Shown one piece after another: positions 58,002 to 64,000 of a DNA stretch of 64,000 bases. Positions within the stretch are counted from its first letter, which is position 1. Each line of letters begins with the position of its first letter. Below the pieces are notes generated by a model, which was not told the origin of the DNA, did not search any database, and was given only the letters and a program-made list of their open reading frames with translations. The position numbers and the translations under genes were made by a program. The stretch comes from Rhizopus arrhizus (taxonomy: Eukaryota; Mucoromycota; Mucoromycetes; Mucorales; Rhizopodaceae), in the NCBI GenBank assembly GCA_024220505.1, contig JAKZZE010000018.1, positions 186,001-250,000 on the forward strand. The letters run 5' to 3'.

Positions 58002-59180
58002 CTATTCAAACTGGAATCCACCAACTTGACTCATCTTGATACCACAACTGTTTGTGGACCAAACGATCCAGTTGTGCTTTATGTTCACTGTTCACCTGAT
58101 AAACCGGATCCTCATGTTCGAATAAGAAGAAAAACAACAGAAAATAGAATACCTCCAGTGATAACAGGTAGCGATAGTGATAATCATTAGTATAGCTTGA
58201 TTAAATAGATAGGATTAGTGACGGGCATTAAAAAAGAAGGAAGAGTGCCACATGTAGTAGATGAAAGACCGGATAATTCAGTAAAGATTGTTGTATTAGA
58301 CCTTCGTAATAATGATGACCCAAGCAACATACACCATAATCAACCTGAATCCAAGTTTAAAAAGATGTCACTTGATTTTTGGGAGAATGTGGTTCGAATC
58401 ATTAGAGCTTATAAGCCAAATCAACCCACGGACTGTGCTATTCAAACATTTTCAAATACAATTGATGTCTACACAAATATCGTTCCAGCCAGGCAGCCAA
58501 TGCAGCAGCCACCACAGCCAATACAGCAGCAGCCGGCCATGATGAATCCTGCAGTGTATAATCCTGGCATGTTTCATCCAATGTACACAAACAATAACAG
58601 CAGTCCGATCTTATTCAATCAACCCAACTATTTACCTGTCATGACTGCTGCACAATATATCATGAATGCAGCAGCAGCTTATAATTCCATGTTGAGCCAA
58701 CAGCCATACTCTCTGTCACCCATCCTCTCACCACAGCCACAGCATGCACAGATCAAGCGAAAGCCGGTTCAATACCGTCCGATGAATGTCCTCAGTCCTC
58801 AGTTGAGTCAAAGGATCCAAAGAAAGAAGCTGCCTGCTCAACAACAGGAACAACAAAAAAAGAAGGTACGATTTGAGGAGGTGCCCACACTGTATACGTA
58901 TGAGCCTGAGGTGAGTGAAGAAGAGCAAGAGGATGATGAGGATCATCATTATACCCAACCGAGTAGCAGTCATGATCGATACATGTCACCAGAGAGACCT
59001 TGGTCATCTAGTAATATCATCTTGAACAATCGTCATCCACATTTTAATGATGATTATTATGATGATGACGAAGAAGAGGATGAAGAAGAGGAATATGGTG
59101 ATTTATGGAGAAAAAGGTATTTTCTGAGAAGACATGATTCATTAGGCCATCGTCTACCTGTTCGAAGGTCAAGAGTCTAA
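58002..59180 (+). CDS. unidentified protein with low-complexity C-terminus; 5' end unresolved
   Basis: Two exons fit, about 58002-58167 and 58213-59180. The first holds protein-like sequence (HLDTTTVCGPNDPVVLYVH, CSPDKPDPHVRIRRKT), and splicing with a GT at 58168 and an AG before 58213 continues it in frame to GLVTGIKKEGRVPHVVDERP and FWENVVRIIRAYKPNQP. The frame closes upstream at a TAA (57993-57995), with no ATG in between and no AG before 58070. The start may be the CTG at 58011 (context AAACTGG), an unseen exon or the internal ATG at 58365. The C-terminal half is Gln/Pro/Asn-rich (Pro-Gln repeats near 58500) and ends in an acidic region and a basic tail. No family was recognised. Confidence 0.55.
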
Positions 59181-61241
59181 AAGAGAACAATAGAATTTAA
59201 TGTACATCAAATACTGTATTTTTCAAATTTTTGGAAAGAATAAAAAGTAATTTGGAAACAAGCTAGTGAAATGTTGATCGATAGCGGTTGAGGCAGTTTG
59301 ACAAGCAGTGAAAGAGAGACACCAAAAAAACTATAAATACATGAAATGAACGCTAATAAAAAAAAAAAAAAGAACTATTTTATACAACTGACGCAGTGGA
59401 TAAGGGATGAGAACCCGTCATGGAGTTTGCAACCATCCTCAAAAGTGGAATTCATGTATTTGAGATATAACGTTGTATGTACAAATAGAGTGCGTGTTTT
59501 TGGCAGCCATCACATCACGATTTCACATTGTACTACAAGAGTTACACTTGAGAACAGCATGTACTTTTCGTTTTGATCCGGCTGAAATAGTATTTGTAAA
59601 GTTTTTATGTTGATTCCATGTTTGACTAGTAAAAGCCTCAGCAACATGGATAAATTCGGTTTTCCCTTCTGAATCCTTTGATATCTTTTTAACAGTATTG
59701 ATAATCGAACTGATAGGAGCAGTAAGTTTTCCTTTTATAGATCCAGGAAAAAAGAGCCATTACCCTAAGCAACTATTCTTGTAAGGACTAGCTGGTTTGT
59801 TACCGTTTGAAGAAAGTAGGATCCATTTTTTTGCTTATTGTCACCGTGTTGTTTCTTTTCACCAATGGAACTATTACTGTTGTACTTGATACTATCATCA
59901 AATCATCTCTTGACAATCCCATAAATCGTTTTTTTATTTTTGATATGACTTTTAAAATTAACATTGATTCATCTAAACGTATAAGCCATGAGTATAAAAT
60001 GCTTGTTCTTCAATAAAAATCCCTTGTTATCATAGTCATAGATCCTTTAGTGGTTTTTTAATTTAATAAAAGTAGCCTTTAAGGCATCGATTGAATTTGA
60101 TGTTTTGAGGCTGAGTAGCTCACTAATAAATCTAAAGTCTCCTTGGTTGCGTTGTTGATGTTGCATACCCTTTTGGATAGCAAGATTAAAACTATGCATA
60201 TGATAGTGTTCTTTGATAAATGTCTATAGTCCAATAGTCATTTATATTGGAAGAAACTCACCAAGACCACTCTTTGGCATTATTGTTTACCTCTTGATGA
60301 CTCTCTTGACAAAAAAAAACGATTAAAACAACTTCAACTCCAATTTCTACGTGACAATCTGATGAAACGTCGTTCCGGACCCGATTCACAACTCCCTTTT
60401 GTCTGTCGCTCATCTTTATGTATCGATTTCCTCCTTTGGCTGCTAATGTTCCATATCCAACGTAGTCGTTGTGTCCACTGGCACCTTGGTCGATTATCTG
60501 GTAGAAAGCTTAAGCCTTATCCTAGGCATCCTTATCAACGATTTACAAAAACCCATTCCATTCACTACTTGAATATACCTCGGCGTTTGCAAATGCCAGT
60601 AACTATTATGAATCTATTGTCGTTCTCTTTGAACATTTTGCCAATCCACCGATCTCGGCCCTGCTCTAGTGCGACTTCCTGGTTCCCTTGCTGGCCAAGC
60701 AATGCACCATCCTTCATGAACTCGATTTTCTGTGTTATGACAAGGTACCTCCACAACCATTTAATCAAGAGCAACGAATCTTTCATTGGCTTCCATGATT
60801 ATAACCAGTTCTTTTCTCTTTCCTTTGTCTCCTAAGGGTTTTTAGTTTAACATCATCACGTGTCTATTACGGTCACTTGAAATTTTATCTTGTTCAAACT
60901 TGATTTTTTTGGTGTGTGTCTATGGTGAACGTCACACATAATTTTTTTTTTACATAAAGAATTTCTCCTCTTCTCCCTATTTTGTGTTGAACAAAGCTCT
61001 CTTTCTTTCTCTTTGCCTATCAGTGATATACATTTCTTGAAAGAAAAAGAAATATTCTTCTTTTTATTGTATATTGCTTTTTATTTATTTACTCTCTTGC
61101 TTCTTTATAAAGAGAAAAACAGTTTTATAATTATTTTTCATTTATAAAAACATTCTTTTTCTTACATTTGTACAGCAATAAAAAAAAAAAAAAAAGAAAA
61201 AGCTACACCTTCTTTCATTATATATATTTATTTACATTAAA
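59181..61241. other. spacer upstream of cyclin B with a coding relic
   Basis: 2.1 kb without an intact gene. The stretch around 60225-60800 has protein-like pieces in different plus-strand frames (separate entry). The open stretch at 59807-60016 begins with TTG and looks like chance. From about 60900 to 61240 the sequence is T/A-rich promoter DNA of the cyclin gene. Confidence 0.45.
60225..60800 (+). pseudogene. frame-broken coding relic, family unknown
   Basis: Protein-like pieces occur in successive frames of the plus strand. They are SNSHLYWKKLTKTTLWHYCL and LDKKKRLKQLQLQFLRDNL (60231-60360), VVVVSTGTLVDYLVESLSLI (about 60461-60520), and LLEYTSAFANASNYYESIVV with LFEHFANPPISALL (60565-60668). 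After a TAG come CDFLVPLLAKQCTILHELDF and LCYDKVPPQPFNQEQRIFHW (about 60672-60792). Stops and frame changes between them argue for a dead gene or transposon piece. I cannot name the parent family. Confidence 0.35.
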
Positions 61242-62801
61242 ATGAATCGTATCATCAGACAACGCGTAAGTTGTTTATTTTTCTAGTTATTAAAAAATAC
61301 TAAATGTAAAACAATAGGAAAATGTTACAGATTCGAAATCTAGTGAATTATTAACAAAATCAAATAATTCTTCTCACACAGCAAGTAAAGGTGCTATTAA
61401 TACTACCATTCAATTACAGAAGGATAGACCTGTCCTTTCTGATAAAAGCAATAATAACAAAAAAGCAAATGCCAATGTCCTTTTAAATGTAAAAAAAAAG
61501 AGGCTATATGAAATAACAATAAAATGCTGACTATTTTTTAACAGTCCTCAAAAATACCTGGTGGAAATAAAATTAAGGTTTATGGTGACGACAAACCACT
61601 TATAAAAGATACCCAAGACAACAAAAGAGAGCAAGAGCAGCAGGAGCTCGTAAAAGATTTCTTTGAAGACAACAAGACAAGATACAAAGAAAAGCCTGAA
61701 CACGAGATTGCTATTGTTCCTATCTTGCCTATTGTTGTGCCTGATCGTATGAAACACTTGTTTAAAAAGACGACACCTATTAGCAAACGGCTTAGTACCA
61801 AGCGTTCATTTGAAGCGGACGATGACGAAGTGGAAGAATGTCGCAAAAAGATCAGATTGTATAAAGAAAAGTACTTTGCTCAAGATGCTCCTCCTCTTGA
61901 TTTCGTGGTAGATGAGGAAGCGGCTGAATATGATAAGCAGCAAGAATTACGTGCCAAAAACCTGATGCTTCACTCTAAATCTTTATTGCAAGAGGTCCAA
62001 GGCAATGATCCAATGATGGTAGCTGAATATGCAGATGAAATTTTTCATAACCTTCATTTGGCTGAGACAAACAATATGGCTGATGGTGATTATGCTACTC
62101 ATACTCAGCATGAAATTACTTGGAATACACGTAGTATTCTTATCGATTGGGTTATTGAAACACATTATCTTTTTTCACTCTTGCCTGAGACTTTGTTTTT
62201 AGCTGTCAATATCATTGATCGCTTCTTGTCTCAACGTACGGTTGCGTTGGGTAAACTTCAGTTGGTGGGTGCCACTGCTCTCTTTGTTGCTACCAAGTTT
62301 GAAGAAATGTATTGCCCTGCATTAGAACAATTTCTTAGTACAGCAGGTGAATCAATTGATGAAGATGAACTGGTACGTGCCGAGTGCTTTATTCTTCAAG
62401 TACTTGATTTTCGTTTGTGTTATGCGAATCCCATGAATTTTTTACGTCGTTTGCTTGCTGAAGATACCACTGCTGACGTTTATACACGTATCTTGTCTAA
62501 ATATTTTATGGAGGTTTGTTATGTTGATCACCGTTTGATGAACGTCAGACCCTCTTTGATGGCCGCTGCTTCTCTTTGTCTTGCTAGGAAGATGCTTGGA
62601 CAAGCGAAATGGACTTCTGATTTGGTCAAGTTATCCGGATATACAATTAATGATATCAAACCTGTGGTCGAAATCATTCTAGATTATTTATCACAGCCCG
62701 TGACGCATGAGGCTTTCTTTAAAAAATGGACATCAAAGAGATTATCCAAAGCAAGTATCTTTGTGCGTGATTGGATCAATCGTTATTACATTGGACAGTA
62801 G
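61242..62801 (+). CDS. G2/mitotic B-type cyclin
   Basis: Three exons: 61242-61265, 61318-61488 and 61545-62801 (483 aa). A destruction box fits at residues 45-53 (RPVLSDKSN). The cyclin box begins about residue 260: TRSILIDWVIETHYLFSLLP, TLFLAVNIIDRFLSQRTVAL, LQLVGATALFVATKFEEMYC and ECFILQVLDFRLCYANPMNF. The second fold follows (SLMAAASLCLARKMLG). It should activate Cdk1 at mitosis and be removed by the APC/C through the destruction box (known for the family). The first exon codes for only eight residues (MNRIIRQR), and the reading continues without a break across both introns. Confidence 0.95.
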
Positions 62802-62907
62802 CACGATGATCTTTATTGTTTGTATGCATTCTGTATAAGCAAAAAATAAAAAATAAATAAATTTGCATGTAAAAAAAAAAAGGCTTTTTCCTTTTCTTAA
62901 CCAAATT

Positions 62908-63799
62908 ATGTCTCAAACTGAAAGTTCTTTTAAAAGTTCACTCCGTAACTTTCAATTGTCAAGAGGAAACACAATATCTTTACCAACAAATACCAATGCG
63001 TCAAAATCAGCATTTCAGTCTTTGCGTGAATCTGCTTCGAATACTTTTTCAAATGTATCAAGTACAGTTCAAGGTTATATACCTATTGGTACAAATATAG
63101 AAGAAGAGGAAGAAGAACCCTGGTATCAGTTGTCTCGATTGGAGGTTAGAAAAAGAACATGTCAGTTGTAACTGATTATAACGTTTGAATAGAGAGTGAT
63201 GGCATTTGCACTTTGCTTGGCATTGGGTATTGGCTGTTTTTGCTTGGTAAATACAAGTCATACAAAAAAAGGGCATCTTTTACTTATCTGTAACAGTCTT
63301 TTTTCTTTTTACCTTTATTCCTTGGAAAGTTTGCAGCTACATTTACACGTAAGCGAATGGATATGGATACGTATGTATACTGACATTCTTTATAAAAGTG
63401 GGTAGTGTTTTAATATTAGTGAGTGTGGCATTATTACGCGGTCCGTGGTCTCACATCAAACACATGATGTCAACCGAAAGACTGCCATTTACTGCGTCTT
63501 ATGTAGGTTCAATGGTATTGACTTTGTATGCTGCATTAGGTGTAAGTTCTCTATGTTATGTGTATACCGTAATTTTGATCCATGTATGTAATAGGCTCGT
63601 AATTTGATATTGATCATTATATTCTCAGCACTTCAAATTATCGCTTTAATTTGGTATAAAAAGAGATACATTCAAATAGGCTTATTTTAAACCTTTATAT
63701 ATTAGGTACGTTGGTTCTTATATTCCAGGAGGTGTAGCCACATTGAGATATGGTACTTCATATATTGGAAGGAGAGCTGCTTCTGTTTTACCCATTTAA
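62908..63799 (+). CDS. sft2: Sft2-family Golgi/endosome transport protein
   Basis: Six exons: 62908-63144, 63193-63246, 63297-63348, 63399-63541, 63595-63653 and 63706-63799 (212 aa). The cytoplasmic N-terminus is followed by four hydrophobic segments: VMAFALCLALGIGCFCL, SFFFLPLFLGKFAATFT, LGSVLILVSVALLRGPW and ASYVGSMVLTLYAALG, then NLILIIIFSALQIIALIWY. The family landmark RGPWSHIKHMMSTERLPFTA and the ending VGSYIPGGVATLRYGT are present. Known for Sft2: a tetra-spanning protein that helps fusion of endosome-derived vesicles with the late Golgi. Every intron is 48-53 bp. Downstream, 86 bp separate its stop from the stop of a convergent gene. Confidence 0.92.
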
Positions 63800-63885
63800 A
63801 AAAGTGCCTTTCTCCAATAACAGGAGCGGATTTTATTATTTCTAATTTCTATAAACAAAACTATGTACAAAACAATGAGCTGTTT

Positions 63886-64000
63886 TTAACGTTGAATGCG
63901 TCCTGGCTTTTGTTTTCGTATTGTAACATCACTTGATGTTTCGTCTTCAAACCTCTTTGCATGTCGTTTTTGTCGGTCAACTGGTGCATACATTTGCCAT
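63886..64000 (-). CDS. C-terminal end of a gene cut by the window edge
   Basis: On the minus strand a frame open to the edge ends MYAPVDRQKRHAKRFEDETS then SDVTIRKQKPGRIQR and TAA at 63888-63886. The composition (basic, with RQKRHAKRF) looks coding, and it lies convergent with sft2 at the usual spacing. The product cannot be named from 38 or so residues. Confidence 0.45.
   Translation of the reverse strand, partial: WQMYAPVDRQKRHAKRFEDETSSDVTIRKQKPGRIQR

Noticed and set aside
59807..60016. Open frame with a hydrophobic N-terminus resembling a small secreted protein
   Set aside because: It begins with TTG and no ATG lies near; there is no cysteine pattern or cleavage site.
60362..60835. 157-residue open frame on the plus strand
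   Set aside because: Only its start looks coding; better protein-like sequence lies in other frames, so it is treated as part of a broken relic and not as a gene.

Overview
The window reads as nuclear DNA of an early-diverging filamentous fungus, most likely Mucoromycota and probably Mucorales (inference). The basis is AT-rich spacers with many long T and A runs, compact genes cut by many 45-75 bp GT-AG introns, typical fungal genes (Zn2Cys6 factor, Shg1, Sft2, Apl6-type AP-3 beta), and a WNK kinase, which Dikarya generally lack. No rRNA, tRNA, CRISPR or bacterial-type operon was seen. Gene models below were assembled by hand from GT-AG splice sites and protein-family fit; exon sums were checked for frame.

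Layout. 0.3-9.5 kb: a CCDC124/Lso2-type ribosome factor, a GT49 (LARGE-like) glycosyltransferase, malate synthase, inorganic pyrophosphatase and a ubiquitin-like/BAG co-chaperone. 10.5-15.7 kb: Vps1 dynamin and the AP-3 beta subunit, tail to tail. 15.7-17.6 kb: a spacer with a decayed Tc1/mariner transposase. 17.6-30.1 kb is the densest part: a beta-trefoil (ricin-B-like) protein, a hexokinase-like protein with eroded active-site motifs, Utp7, a WNK kinase, the CCR4-NOT subunit Caf40/CNOT9, cystathionine gamma-lyase, Rpf1 and a Pep12/syntaxin-7-type SNARE. 33.3-38.0 kb: a multi-spanning membrane protein, a Zn2Cys6 transcription factor and a Shg1/BOD1 protein. 40.8-42.4 kb: a sugar transporter. 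44.8 kb: a lone small secreted cysteine-rich protein. 51.2-52.8 kb: a PKA catalytic subunit. 56.3-63.8 kb: a SNF5-type SWI/SNF subunit, an unidentified gene with no usable ATG at its 5' end, a B-type cyclin and Sft2. A cut-off gene runs off the right edge on the minus strand.

These genes are not a functional cluster, but several themes recur: vesicle traffic to the endosome and vacuole (Vps1, AP-3 beta, Pep12-like, Sft2), ribosome biogenesis and dormancy (Utp7, Rpf1, CCDC124), chromatin and transcription (SNF5, Shg1, CNOT9, Zn2Cys6 factor), and signalling and carbon use (WNK, PKA, hexokinase-like, sugar transporter, malate synthase). Gene pairs are often divergent across short shared promoters or convergent with 25-150 bp between stops. 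The gene-poor spacers at 30-33, 38-41, 42-45, 45-51, 53-56 and 59-61 kb contain only fragments that look like relics.

The items most worth following up are the WNK kinase with a C-terminal SAM-like segment, the apparent pseudo-hexokinase, and the 58 kb gene whose 5' coding frame lacks an AUG.
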